Shown here: piece after piece, positions 1 through 8,459 of the stretch | How the letters are laid out: every line of letters starts with the position of its first letter | Position numbering within the stretch: position 1 is the stretch's first letter | Source of the DNA: an uncultured Paracoccaceae bacterium | GTDB taxonomy: Bacteria; Pseudomonadota; Alphaproteobacteria; Rhodobacterales; Rhodobacteraceae | Assembly (NCBI GenBank): GCA_905182105.1 | Contig: CAJJAR010000001.1 | Location: 248,001-312,000 of the forward strand | Length of the DNA: 64,000 nt | Direction: 5' to 3' | Notes under the pieces: generated by a model | Seen by the model: the letters and a program-made list of their open reading frames with translations, nothing else | What the model was told of the DNA's origin: nothing | The model's database searches: none | Made by a program: the position numbers and the translations under genes

Positions 1-1
1 T

Positions 2-349
2 TGGGAAGTAAAGCTGATGACGGTCGCGCTGTTCTTGACCAACGCATTCCTAAAGTTCGTTTGGTCCAACCGCCTGTTCGGCTACACAGCCGTTTTGGTG
101 GCCGCTACCCCAAACGACATCACCGACCCACGCTGTTTACCGCGCTCACGCCAAGCCGCAGAGATCGGGATAACTGCGGCACGAGGTTTTAACCGTGGTT
201 TGCGCAGCTTGTATTTTGCTTTGGCCGCCGCCGCATGGATAATTGGCGCGATCCCACTAATTGCCGCGACCTTTTTCACAATTGGTGTCCTTTATCGCCG
301 CGAATTTGCTTCCGCATCCCGCAAGATATTGATGGACCCACCATCGTAA
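2..349 (+). CDS. DUF599 domain membrane protein, C-terminal part
   Basis: The reading frame is open from the first bases of the window and ends at TAA 347-349, so the 5' part lies outside. The visible 115 residues fit the C-terminal half of the DUF599 family: an asparagine/phenylalanine-rich helix, the conserved FNRGLRS segment near the middle, a hydrophobic helix after it and a terminal YRREF motif. Full-length members are about 230 residues and multi-spanning inner-membrane proteins of unknown function. The ATG at 17 is internal, not the start. Family assignment is confident; no function is claimed. Confidence 0.8.
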   Translation, partial: WEVKLMTVALFLTNAFLKFVWSNRLFGYTAVLVAATPNDITDPRCLPRSRQAAEIGITAARGFNRGLRSLYFALAAAAWIIGAIPLIAATFFTIGVLYRREFASASRKILMDPPS

Positions 350-382
350 TTAAAAAATTTTAAGGCCTATTTAAGCATCGAT

Positions 383-810
383 ATGGTCTCACTTCCAATT
401 ACATCATTACTTTCCAGCGCACTTGCCATTTGGCTTTTGTTGCTCAGCTGGGCAGTGATCAAAGGACGCCGTCCCCTTAATCTCTCGTTAGGGGATGGGG
501 TGATGACATGATGCAAAGACGTGTGCGCGCCCAAGGGAACCTTGTGGAATATGCGCCCATTTTTGTGATCATGATCGCATTGGCAAAACTGCAAGGCGGC
601 AACACAATCATCGTTTCAATCTTGGCTGCCGCGTTCTTGGCAGGGCGACTGGCACACGGATATGCTTTTGCCTTTACCAAAAAGAATATGAAATTGCGCA
701 AACTTGGCATGATCGCAACACTGTGCGGGATTGCCGCAACACAGTTTTCAACTTGGTCTTGCTGGCCACCTGAAGACAGCACGACCTGCTCAAACCCTGT
801 GGTAGGGTGA
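383..810 (+). pseudogene. MAPEG family membrane protein, frameshifted
   Basis: Two frames together give one MAPEG-type protein. Frame A starts at ATG 383 with a hydrophobic helix and reaches a conserved GDG motif, then stops at TGA 509-511. Frame B continues from about 503 with the MAPEG motif RRVRAQGNLVEYAP and a second and third membrane helix, ending at 810. Adding one G to the GGGG run at 497-500 restores a perfect join (GDGGDDMMQRRVRAQGN). MAPEG proteins are small integral membrane proteins, some with glutathione transferase activity. The 3' end overlaps rlmH convergently by 21 bases. A sequencing error in the G run is possible, so pseudogene status is provisional. Confidence 0.75.
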
Positions 811-1260
811 GCCTGCAAGAATAGATGCTGCGCGATACAATTGTTCGCTCAGCATCACACGCACCATCATGTGCGGCCACACCATTGCACCAAATGACAA
901 CAAGTGATCGGCATCTGCGCGCAGGGATGGATCAATGCCATCCGCGCCACCAATAACAAACGCAACATCACCGCGCCCTGCATCACGCCAATTGCCCAAA
1001 CGTTTGGCAAAAGCAGGAGAGGTTTCGACTTTGCCCCGTTCATCAAGACAGCAAATCACACAGCCCTTGGGTAAAGCACGGCGCAGCAATTCAGCTTCTG
1101 CGCCCATTCCTGCATTTTTGCGATCTTCAACCTCAACGACTTTAACTGGGCCAAGGCCCAGTGCCCGCCCAGTGCGGTCAAATCGTGTGGTGTAATCTGA
1201 AATAAGATCGGCTTCAGGGCCAGCCCGCAGCCGGCCCACAGCGCAAATATGTACACGCAT
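790..1260 (-). CDS. rlmH: 23S rRNA pseudouridine-1915 N3-methyltransferase RlmH
   Basis: This 156-residue protein is the usual length for RlmH, which uses S-adenosylmethionine to methylate pseudouridine 1915 in helix 69 of 23S rRNA. Visible family features are the N-terminal strand with the VGRL motif, the LDERGK segment, the glycine-rich SAM-binding loop FVIGGADG near residues 101-108, and the C-terminal EQLYRA and YHR motifs. It starts at ATG 1258-1260, 12 bases downstream of the rsfS stop, and this rsfS-rlmH pair is common in bacteria, probably cotranscribed. The gene looks intact. Confidence 0.96.
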   Translation of the reverse strand: MRVHICAVGRLRAGPEADLISDYTTRFDRTGRALGLGPVKVVEVEDRKNAGMGAEAELLRRALPKGCVICCLDERGKVETSPAFAKRLGNWRDAGRGDVAFVIGGADGIDPSLRADADHLLSFGAMVWPHMMVRVMLSEQLYRAASILAGSPYHRV

Positions 1261-1272
1261 CTAAATGCGCAA

Positions 1273-1647
1273 TCAGATGGACTGTTCTGACTCGATGTCA
1301 GCAGGTGACAACTGCCACATTTTTTCCAACTGATAGAACTCACGCACTTCAGGACGGAAAACATGAACGATGATATCGCCCGTATCAACCAAAACCCAGT
1401 CGCCTGTGTTCTTGCCTTCGATACGTGAGAAGTGACCGAATTCAGTCTTCAAACGCTCAACCAACTTTTCAGAGATTGCAGAAACTTGACGCGAGGAACG
1501 ACCCGAGCAAACCACCATGTGGTCGCCAATAGCCGTTTTGCCACGCAGATCGATCTGCACAACTTCTTCAGCTTTGTCATCATCAAGGGATGAAAGGACG
1601 GCGGCCAACAGCGTGTCGCTTGTCGCTTTAGAGTAAGCAGATGCCAT
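1273..1647 (-). CDS. rsfS: Ribosomal silencing factor RsfS
   Basis: RsfS binds ribosomal protein uL14 and blocks joining of the ribosomal subunits when nutrients are short. The 124-residue product has the family core: VQIDLRGKT, the DHMVVCSG strand and the WVLVDTGDIIVHVF stretch. I chose ATG 1647 because GGAG sits about 8 bases upstream; a longer GTG version from 1680 has no ribosome-binding site. The start overlaps the stop of a short reading frame as TAATG, which suggests translational coupling. rlmH follows 12 bases downstream. Confidence 0.95.
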   Translation of the reverse strand: MASAYSKATSDTLLAAVLSSLDDDKAEEVVQIDLRGKTAIGDHMVVCSGRSSRQVSAISEKLVERLKTEFGHFSRIEGKNTGDWVLVDTGDIIVHVFRPEVREFYQLEKMWQLSPADIESEQSI

Positions 1648-1703
1648 TAGCGGTGCTCCGTCTTGCGTGGCGCCGGCCACGTCTGGTTGGATTGACAGGA
1701 CAT
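1647..1703 (-). CDS. Possible 18-codon leader reading frame before rsfS
   Basis: A very short frame starts at ATG 1703 behind a strong AGGAGG ribosome-binding site and encodes 18 residues (starting MSCQSNQTW and ending KTEHR). Its TAA stop shares a base with the rsfS ATG (TAATG). The SD quality and coupling are visible; whether the peptide is made or has any role is inference. It may only serve to load ribosomes for rsfS. No known family is recognised. Confidence 0.35.
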   Translation of the reverse strand: MSCQSNQTWPAPRKTEHR

Positions 1704-1831
1704 TGTCCTCCTAGAATCGCGCCATAGACCTACGGCGCTGGGAAATCGTCTCTTACCGACACTTACCCGACAATTCAACAACAGTTCAAGCTTTTGGAAA
1801 TCATGCCGCAGTGCAACGTTGCGATTAAGGC

Positions 1832-3138
1832 TCAATCGCCGCCTTCCTCAAGTATCCGCACTTCGCGCTGGGGGAAGGGAATTGAGATATTATTAGCTTT
1901 GAACGCATCCCGAAGCGCTAGATAAACCCCACCACGAATGTTTGTGAGGCCACCTGTGGGGTCTTTGATCCAGAACCGCAGGATATAATCCACCGAACTG
2001 TCACCAAATCCAACGATGTGGCAAACGGGCCGCTTTGGGTAATCTAGAACACGTTCAACAGTCGTCGCTGCCTCGATCGCCAATTCGCCGTCCTTGTGCG
2101 GGTCATCGCTGTAGGCAGTCCCAAAAAAGATATCGAGCCGCACATGATCATTGGAATGTGACCAGTTCACCACTTGGTTTGTAATCAGGTCCTCGTTCGG
2201 AATTAGGTATTCCTTACCGTCCCGCGTTACCACGAACGCACAGCGCGCCCAAAATTTTTATCCACCCGAACGTCTCACCCAGTGAAATCAAGTCCTCCGG
2301 CTTAATCGATTTATCGAGGAGGATGATCACATCAGATACAAGGTTCGAGATCACCTTTTGCAAACCAAAACCAAGGCCAACACCGATGGCACCTGTCAGG
2401 ATCGCTAGGCCAGACAGATCGATCCCAACTGTGTTGATCCCGATAAAGAACGCAAACCCGTACAGCGTGATTTGCACAGCCTTAACCGCAAGAACCTGCA
2501 TGGAAGGGCTGATGTCTTCGTTACGCCGAATTGTTGTTGCTGTCGCCGTGGATCAAATACGCGCCAAGGTCAGAAGAACACCAATCACCACCAATGCAGA
2601 AATAATCATCATAATCGAAATGTGAAAATCACCAAACTCAAATGCGAGATCATCCAGGAATGCACCCACGGCTTCGTGGACCTTCAAATAATACAGTGTT
2701 ACGAAAATTCACAGTCCCCAACACAAAATGATCCGCAGAGGTCGATTACGCAAAAAGCGTTATACGAATGCGAGCAGCAGCCATGCGGTCGCAAGCGTAG
2801 CCCCCAACCCCGTGAGATAGGAACGTGACAGCCAAGTGGTGCTTTGCATGACGCCCCAAATGATCCAGCCCAGCGCCGAAAACCAAACCAGCCCAAGACG
2901 CTGACGTATCGGTACGATCATGCGCAGTTGCCACGCCTTCCAACCATCACGCGCACGTACCCACGCCTGCAACCAACGGATGCATTCCATATGAGATGGC
3001 GATTAAAGCAAGAATAATCAGAATTTGATACAGTCACCACCCCGGCATCATCAAACTTCCAACGAAGCGCATTGCGCCAGAGAGCACGACTTCAAGTTCT
3101 TGATAAATTGTCATTTGCAGCAGGTTTTGTGGTCCCAT
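1832..3138 (-). pseudogene. MscS-family mechanosensitive channel, multiply disrupted
   Basis: The translated pieces read as one MscS-type channel of about 430 residues: N-terminal membrane helices, the pore-lining helix region (GAIGVGLGFGLQKVISN), the beta domain with the TRDGKEYLIPNED motif and the C-terminal domain ending near FPQREVRIL. The frame is broken at least six times: TGA at 3034-3036, a frameshift near 2960-2995, TAA at 2760-2762, TGA at 2709-2711 where the family has Trp, TGA at 2553-2555, and a frameshift near 2225-2250 (one missing base). The start at ATG 3138 is approximate. MscS channels release solutes on hypo-osmotic shock; this copy cannot be made as a full protein. The many independent lesions exclude a simple read error. 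Confidence 0.88.
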
Positions 3139-3388
3139 ACTCAATCTTGGCATGCACCATCTCGACACGCAATATCCGTAGATTTATGCACGCCCTTGCG
3201 AGACATAGGCAAGCCCTGTATCTGACCCCTATGACATGGCTAATAAGCATTGGGCTTTTTAACATATGCGACCGCACCCGATTGGGTGAACGGTTCTTTG
3301 GGGCGACCCATACCGTGCTGGCACGACTGTAAACCCGCGCCCACCCAATACGCCTAAAAATTCAAACCAACCAAAGGGAGTGGACCAT

Positions 3389-4795
3389 ATGTCCCCCAAA
3401 ACGCTATATGATAAAATCTGGGATGCACACCTTGCACACGAGGCTGATGACGGCACTTGCTTGCTGTATATCGACCGCCACTTGGTGCACGAAGTAACCA
3501 GCCCGCAAGCCTTTGAAGGTCTGCGCATGACGGGTCGCAAAGTTCGTGCGCCTGAAAAAACAATTGCTGTGCCTGATCACAATGTTCCAACAACTTTGGA
3601 CCGTGCAGACGCGACAACAATGACCGAAGACAGCCGCATCCAAGTGAACGCGCTGGACACGAACGCCAAAGAGTTTGGCATTCACTACTACCCAGTGTCT
3701 GACGTTCGCCAAGGCATCGTTCACATCGTTGGCCCGGAGCAGGGCTGGACCCTTCCAGGCATGACTGTTGTTTGTGGCGACAGCCACACAGCGACACACG
3801 GTGCATTTGGCTCATTGGCACACGGCATCGGAACGTCCGAAGTTGAACACGTTTTGGCCACGCAAACGTTGATCCAGAAGAAATCCAAGAACATGAAAGT
3901 TGAGATCACTGGCAAGCTTGCCCTTGGTGTGACTGCAAAAGACATAACCATGGCTGTGATCGGCAAAACTGGCACCGCTGGCGGTACTGGTTTCGTAATC
4001 GAGTATTGTGGTGAAGCGATCCGCGAATTGTCCATGGAAGGCCGCATGACGGTTTGCAACATGGCTATTGAAGGTGGTGCACGCGCTGGCCTAATCGCGC
4101 CTGATGAAAAGACATTTGAATACTGCATGGGCCGTCCACACGCGCCTAAGGGCGCGCAGTGGGAAGCTGCTTTGACATGGTGGAAAACACTATTCTCTGA
4201 CGAAGACGCACATTGGGACGAGATCCTTGTGATCAAAGCCGAAGACATCGCGCCATTGGTCACTTGGGGTACTTCCCCAGAGGATGTTCTGCCAATCACG
4301 TCATTGGTTCCCTCTGCTGACAGCTTTACCGGTGGTAAAGTCGAAGCGGCACAACGTGCTTTGGATTACATGGGCCTAAAAGCTGGCCAACCTTTGTCTG
4401 AAGTTGAAATCGATACTGTATTTATCGGTTCCTGCACCAACGGCCGTATCGAAGATTTGCGCGCCGCTGCGGAAATTCTCAAAGGTAAGAAAGTCAAAGA
4501 CGGCATCCGCGCGATGATCGTTCCTGGTTCTGGCCTTGTACGTGCACAAGCTGAAGAAGAAGGTCTTGCTGACATCTTCAAAGACGCTGGTTTCGAATGG
4601 CGCCTTGCGGGTTGTTCAATGTGTCTTGCGATGAACCCAGATCAATTGGCACCGGGCGAGCGTTGCGCAGCAACCTCTAACCGTAACTTTGAAGGTCGTC
4701 AGGGCCGCGGCGGTCGTACGCACCTTATGTCTCCGGGCATGGCAGCGGCAGCAGCGATCACGGGAAAACTAACCGACGTTCGGGAGATGATGTAA
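3389..4795 (+). CDS. leuC: 3-isopropylmalate dehydratase large subunit
   Basis: LeuC with LeuD isomerises 2-isopropylmalate to 3-isopropylmalate in leucine synthesis. The 468-residue product has the three cysteines of the [4Fe-4S] cluster at 349 (GSCTNGR), 409 and 412 (GCSMC), at the positions expected from E. coli LeuC, plus the early [17 protein letters not shown] motif. ATG 3389 is preferred because GGGAG lies 8 bases upstream; an upstream GTG at 3380 overlaps that site. The stop overlaps the leuD start as TAATG. The gene is intact and follows a decayed channel gene. Confidence 0.97.
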   Translation: MSPKTLYDKIWDAHLAHEADDGTCLLYIDRHLVHEVTSPQAFEGLRMTGRKVRAPEKTIAVPDHNVPTTLDRADATTMTEDSRIQVNALDTNAKEFGIHYYPVSDVRQGIVHIVGPEQGWTLPGMTVVCGDSHTATHGAFGSLAHGIGTSEVEHVLATQTLIQKKSKNMKVEITGKLALGVTAKDITMAVIGKTGTAGGTGFVIEYCGEAIRELSMEGRMTVCNMAIEGGARAGLIAPDEKTFEYCMGRPHAPKGAQWEAALTWWKTLFSDEDAHWDEILVIKAEDIAPLVTWGTSPEDVLPITSLVPSADSFTGGKVEAAQRALDYMGLKAGQPLSEVEIDTVFIGSCTNGRIEDLRAAAEILKGKKVKDGIRAMIVPGSGLVRAQAEEEGLADIFKDAGFEWRLAGCSMCLAMNPDQLAPGERCAATSNRNFEGRQGRGGRTHLMSPGMAAAAAITGKLTDVREMM

Positions 4796-5400
4796 TGGAA
4801 AAGTTCAACACACTCACTGGCATTGCAGCCCCAATGCCATTGATCAACATCGACACGGATATGATCATCCCAAAGCAATTCTTGAAAACCATCAAGCGTT
4901 CAGGCCTAGGCGTGAACCTGTTTGACGAGATGCGTTATGACGACGATCGCAACGAAATTCCAACATTCGTCTTGAACCAAGACGCTTACCGCGATGCACA
5001 GATCATCATAGCTGGTCACAACTTTGGGTGTGGCTCATCCCGCGAGCACGCCCCTTGGGCGATTGCTGACTTTGGCATCACATGCGTTATCGCGCCTAGC
5101 TTTGCTGACATCTTCCACAGCAACTGCTTTAAGAACGGCATCTTGCCAATCGCTTTGCCACAAGAGCAAATCGACGTTCTAATGAAGGACGCTGAAAAAG
5201 GGGCAAACGCCCGCATGACAGTGGATATCGAAGAACAGACTGTCACAACCTCAGACGGCGAAGTGTTCAAGTTTGAAGTCGACGCGTTCAAAAAGCACTG
5301 CCTGATGCAGGGCTTGGATGACATCGGCCTTACAATGGAAAAGGCTGCATCAATCGATACTTTCGAAGCTGCCGCACAGACTCAGCGCCCTTGGGTCTAA
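4795..5400 (+). CDS. leuD: 3-isopropylmalate dehydratase small subunit
   Basis: LeuD is the swivelling substrate-binding subunit that pairs with LeuC. The 201-residue length is standard. Visible signatures are the N-terminal [14 protein letters not shown] motif and [12 protein letters not shown] around residues 78-90, which carries the substrate-binding serines and arginine. It is translationally coupled to leuC through TAATG. leuB is not in this window. Downstream there is a hairpin and then a gene relic, so the leuCD transcript probably ends at the hairpin. Confidence 0.97.
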   Translation: MEKFNTLTGIAAPMPLINIDTDMIIPKQFLKTIKRSGLGVNLFDEMRYDDDRNEIPTFVLNQDAYRDAQIIIAGHNFGCGSSREHAPWAIADFGITCVIAPSFADIFHSNCFKNGILPIALPQEQIDVLMKDAEKGANARMTVDIEEQTVTTSDGEVFKFEVDAFKKHCLMQGLDDIGLTMEKAASIDTFEAAAQTQRPWV

Positions 5401-5447
5401 ATATTGGCTGAATTGGTTAACGCCAATTCTCAATTTCAAGTTGCAGC

Positions 5448-5474
5448 TTGTGGGCGCGACTCTCGCGCCCACAA
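5448..5474. terminator. Perfect 12-bp hairpin after leuCD
   Basis: A perfect inverted repeat with 12-bp arms (5448-5459 and 5463-5474) and a CTC loop, GC-rich in its core, lies 48 bases after leuD. No T tract follows, so it may act as an mRNA 3' stabiliser rather than a classical intrinsic terminator. Confidence 0.55.
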
Positions 5475-5509
5475 CATATGGCATCACTCGCATAGGTTGG
5501 CGCAGCGCC

Positions 5510-5761
5510 ATTATAAATTTATTGGGTGATCAGCGGGTCCAAGACGCTAAACCGCGCGGACATAGCCCCACACAAGATACTGACACTGTCGATTGGTCAG
5601 AACCCACACCGGGCAACATGCGCGCTGATTATGTGTTGCCTTCAGTCGAGTGGACGATCACCGACGGTGGTGTTGTCTGGCCCAAGCCAAGCGATCAATT
5701 GGTCGACGTCGCCAAGACCGCCAGCCACCATCACCTTGTCTGGGTCGACATCACCCGATAG
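5510..5761 (+). pseudogene. Relic of endonuclease/exonuclease/phosphatase family gene (3' end only)
   Basis: About 84 codons match the C-terminal end of the EEP-family protein common in Roseobacter genomes: a RVQDAKPR-like segment, TVDWSEPTPGNMRADYVLPS, GVVWPKP and a terminal HHLVWVDI. The rest of the domain (roughly 250-300 residues) is missing; the frame upstream runs antiparallel to nothing recognisable and then into leuD out of frame. In the family the last motif is SDHHLVW, with Asp-His catalytic; here it reads SHHHLVW, so the Asp is also lost. This is a 5'-deleted, non-functional remnant sitting between leuD and yghU. Confidence 0.75.
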
Positions 5762-5848
5762 CCTAACGTCAGTTTTACCGATGTCCCCTTGTACCAGACG
5801 GTCGACACCATAGGTCAGACGTTAACTCCAAACAAAAAGGCCAATGCC

Positions 5849-6721
5849 ATGAGCGATTCAACATATACACCACCAGCTGTCTGGATATGGGAGCAAAGTA
5901 GCGGTGGCAAATTCGCCAACATCAACCGCCCTATTGCTGGCGCGACCCACGACAAAGAACTGCCGGTAGGCAAGCACCCTTTGCAGCTTCATTCTCTTGC
6001 GACACCAAACGGCGTCAAAGTCACCATCATGCTGGAAGAGCTTTTGGCGATGGGCTTTGAAGGCGCAGAATATGACGCCTATCTTGTGAATATTGGCGAA
6101 GGTGATCAGTTCAGTTCTGGTTTTGTCGATATTAATCCAAACTCAAAAATTCCTGCGATGATAGACCATTCAGGTGACAAACCTGTGCGCCTATTCGAGA
6201 GCGCATCGATCATGCTGTATCTTGCAGACAAATTCGGCGCATTGGTTCCAAGCGATCCTGTCAAACGCGCTGAAACAATGAACTGGTTGTTCTGGCAAAT
6301 GGGCAGCGCACCATACTTGGGCGGCGGCTTTGGCCACTTCTATGCCTATGCTCCGGAAAAATACGAATACCCAATCAACCGTTACACCATGGAAGCCAAG
6401 CGTCAGCTTGATGTTCTGGACCGCCAACTGGCAGAGACCCCGTGGATTGCTGGCGACGAATACACCATCGCCGATATCGCGATCTGGTCATGGTACGGTC
6501 AGCTTGTCTTGGGCAACCTATATTCAGCCGCTGAATTCTTGGATGTTACGTCTTACAAAAACGTTATGGCCTGGGCAGAAAAAATCAACGCGCGTCCAGC
6601 CGTTCAACGTGGTCGCATGGTAAACCGTCCGTTTGGCGAACCATCTGAGCAACTGCACGAACGTCACGATGCGTCAGATTTTGACACTCAGACTCAAGAC
6701 AAAATTGGCGATAATTCCTAA
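5849..6721 (+). CDS. yghU: YghU-type glutathione transferase / disulfide-bond oxidoreductase
   Basis: The 290-residue protein matches YghU, a Nu-class glutathione transferase that binds two glutathiones and shows disulfide-bond reductase and peroxidase activity in E. coli. It has the characteristic N-terminal extension (WEQSSGGKFANINRPIAG), a thioredoxin-like domain with LATPNGVKVTIMLEE and the NPNSKIPA motif near residue 105, and an all-helical C-terminal domain with GDEYTIADIAIW. ATG 5849 is chosen because the family begins close to this point; earlier codons have no support. It is monocistronic and followed by a strong hairpin. Confidence 0.93.
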   Translation: MSDSTYTPPAVWIWEQSSGGKFANINRPIAGATHDKELPVGKHPLQLHSLATPNGVKVTIMLEELLAMGFEGAEYDAYLVNIGEGDQFSSGFVDINPNSKIPAMIDHSGDKPVRLFESASIMLYLADKFGALVPSDPVKRAETMNWLFWQMGSAPYLGGGFGHFYAYAPEKYEYPINRYTMEAKRQLDVLDRQLAETPWIAGDEYTIADIAIWSWYGQLVLGNLYSAAEFLDVTSYKNVMAWAEKINARPAVQRGRMVNRPFGEPSEQLHERHDASDFDTQTQDKIGDNS

Positions 6722-6727
6722 AATCAA

Positions 6728-6753
6728 ATAGGGGGTTCACGCCCCCTATTTTC
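6728..6753. terminator. Bidirectional terminator between yghU and the Fe(III) permease gene
   Basis: ATAGGGGG at 6728-6735 pairs with CCCCCTAT at 6742-6749 around a six-base loop, with A- and T-rich flanks on both sides. It separates two convergent genes and overlaps the TAG stop of the minus-strand permease gene. Confidence 0.8.
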
Positions 6754-8413
6754 CCCGCCCGACCTGACGACAGATCAAGATCACGGGCAACAACCCCATT
6801 GCAACAATGACCAAGCTGGGCACCGCTGCGCCCTCAAGCCGCTCATCGGATGCGAGGCGATACGCTTGTACCGCCAAAGTGTCATAGTTGAACGGTCGCA
6901 TGATCAAGGTCGCAGGCAGTTCTTTCATCACATCCACAAACACGATCAACAATGCAGTCAACAGGCTGGGTGTGAGGATCGGCAAATGCACGCGGCGCAA
7001 TGTGCCCCAAGGGGTCTGCCCCAAGGATCGGCTGGCCGCGTCCATGTTGGCGTGAACCAATGCTTGTCCCCCCTCATACGCCCCAAGGGCCGCAGCAGAG
7101 AACCGGACAAGATAGGCAATGATCAGCAACCAGATGGAACCCGTCACCAATAGTCCGGTTGAGACATCAAACGTACTGCGCATCCAAGCATCCAACGCGT
7201 TGTCAAAGGCAGCAAAGGGTACCAACAGGCCGACGGCAACAACACCGCCTGGCACTGCGTAACCAAGACGCGCAATGTAAGCTGTGGTGCCGGAAAACCG
7301 CCCCGGCTGCATGCGTTGGAAGAAACCAACTGTGACAGCCGCACAAACTGTGACAACCGCGGCAATGCCTGCAAGTGTAAGCGAGTTTTGAATGAACGCT
7401 AGGTAGCGACTGCTCAGCAGATCTTGTTCTGATCCCAGCCCCATGTTGAACAGAACAACAACGGGCAACACACACCCCAACAGCACCGGAATAGAACACA
7501 ACGCAAAGGCCGCAAAGGCGTGAATGCCGTGTAGCTGAAGCTGCGTCTTTTCCTGGCCACCGCGTGCGGCATCTGAATATTTCGCCCGCCCCCGCTGGAA
7601 ACGTTCCAACATCGCAAGCAGCAAAGCAAAACTAAGCAAACAAAGCGCAAGCTGTGCTGCGCCACCACGATCAGCCAAGGTGAACCAGCTTGTGTAAATA
7701 CCTGTCGCGAATGTCTGAACGCCAAAGTACGCAACCGTTCCAAAGTCAGCGATCGTTTCCATAACAGCCAACAGAACACCACCTGCAATGGCAGGGCGAG
7801 CCAAAGGCAAACTCACACGGAAAAACGCAGACCACGCGCTGCTGCCAAGGGCCCTTGCGGCAAAGAATGTTGTTCCACTTTGCTGCAAGAACGAAGCGCG
7901 CGCTAGTAAGTAGACATAAGGATATAAAACCAGCACCAGCATGAATGCTGCACCACCAAGGGAACGCACCTCTGGGAACCAATAATCACGGGGTCCCCAC
8001 CCCATCACATCGCGCAGGGTCGATTGCACGATACCTGGATGATCCAGTATGTAGGTATAAACATAGGCCAAAACATAGGACGGAAATGCGAGCGGCAGAA
8101 CCAACGCAATTTCAAACAATCGCACGCCGGGAAAGCGGGTCATCGTCACCAACCATGCAGCGCCCACGCCAAGGCAAAGCGTACCCATTGAAACCAGCAC
8201 AACCAGCAACGCAGTGTTGCCAACGTAACGCGGCAAAACCGAGCCTAATAGCTGTGATACCGTGCCCGTACCACCACTGAACGCCGCGATGGCCACCGCC
8301 ACCATCGGCAACAGGCAGATCGCCGCAACCAGTACGGCAACAGCGGATAGCCCAAGTGGCGCATGGCGCGCGCGCTTTTTTAATGCGGGGGTGTATGCGG
8401 CATGATCAGTCAT
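6746..8413 (-). CDS. Fe(III) ABC transporter permease, FbpB type
   Basis: The 555-residue protein has the duplicated permease layout of FbpB/SfuB: about twelve membrane helices with two EAA-type cytoplasmic loops, one near residue 190 (ARALGSSAWSAFFRVSLPLARPAI) and one near residue 475 (ASRSLGQTPWGTLRRVHLPIL). Such permeases import ferric iron delivered by a periplasmic binding protein and powered by an FbpC ATPase. Neither partner gene is in this window, so this copy depends on genes elsewhere. No clear SD precedes ATG 8413. The family assignment is firm; iron as substrate is inferred from resemblance. Confidence 0.88.
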   Translation of the reverse strand: MTDHAAYTPALKKRARHAPLGLSAVAVLVAAICLLPMVAVAIAAFSGGTGTVSQLLGSVLPRYVGNTALLVVLVSMGTLCLGVGAAWLVTMTRFPGVRLFEIALVLPLAFPSYVLAYVYTYILDHPGIVQSTLRDVMGWGPRDYWFPEVRSLGGAAFMLVLVLYPYVYLLARASFLQQSGTTFFAARALGSSAWSAFFRVSLPLARPAIAGGVLLAVMETIADFGTVAYFGVQTFATGIYTSWFTLADRGGAAQLALCLLSFALLLAMLERFQRGRAKYSDAARGGQEKTQLQLHGIHAFAAFALCSIPVLLGCVLPVVVLFNMGLGSEQDLLSSRYLAFIQNSLTLAGIAAVVTVCAAVTVGFFQRMQPGRFSGTTAYIARLGYAVPGGVVAVGLLVPFAAFDNALDAWMRSTFDVSTGLLVTGSIWLLIIAYLVRFSAAALGAYEGGQALVHANMDAASRSLGQTPWGTLRRVHLPILTPSLLTALLIVFVDVMKELPATLIMRPFNYDTLAVQAYRLASDERLEGAAVPSLVIVAMGLLPVILICRQVGRGK

Positions 8414-8459
8414 TAAGGTCTATTACGACTAATTCACTCAGGAAATCCAGTGCGACATA

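Noticed and set aside
491-511. Programmed -1 frameshift in the MAPEG gene
   Set aside because: The GGGG run is not a standard slippery heptamer and no downstream pseudoknot is evident; MAPEG genes are not known to use recoding.
2553-3036. TGA read as Trp (alternative code)
   Set aside because: Many intact genes in the window, for example rpoE and the response-regulator pair, end at TGA in the expected place, and the MscS gene also has TAA and frameshifts.
3721-4299. Long open frame opposite leuC
   Set aside because: It is an antisense shadow with no ribosome-binding site and composition expected from the leuC codons.
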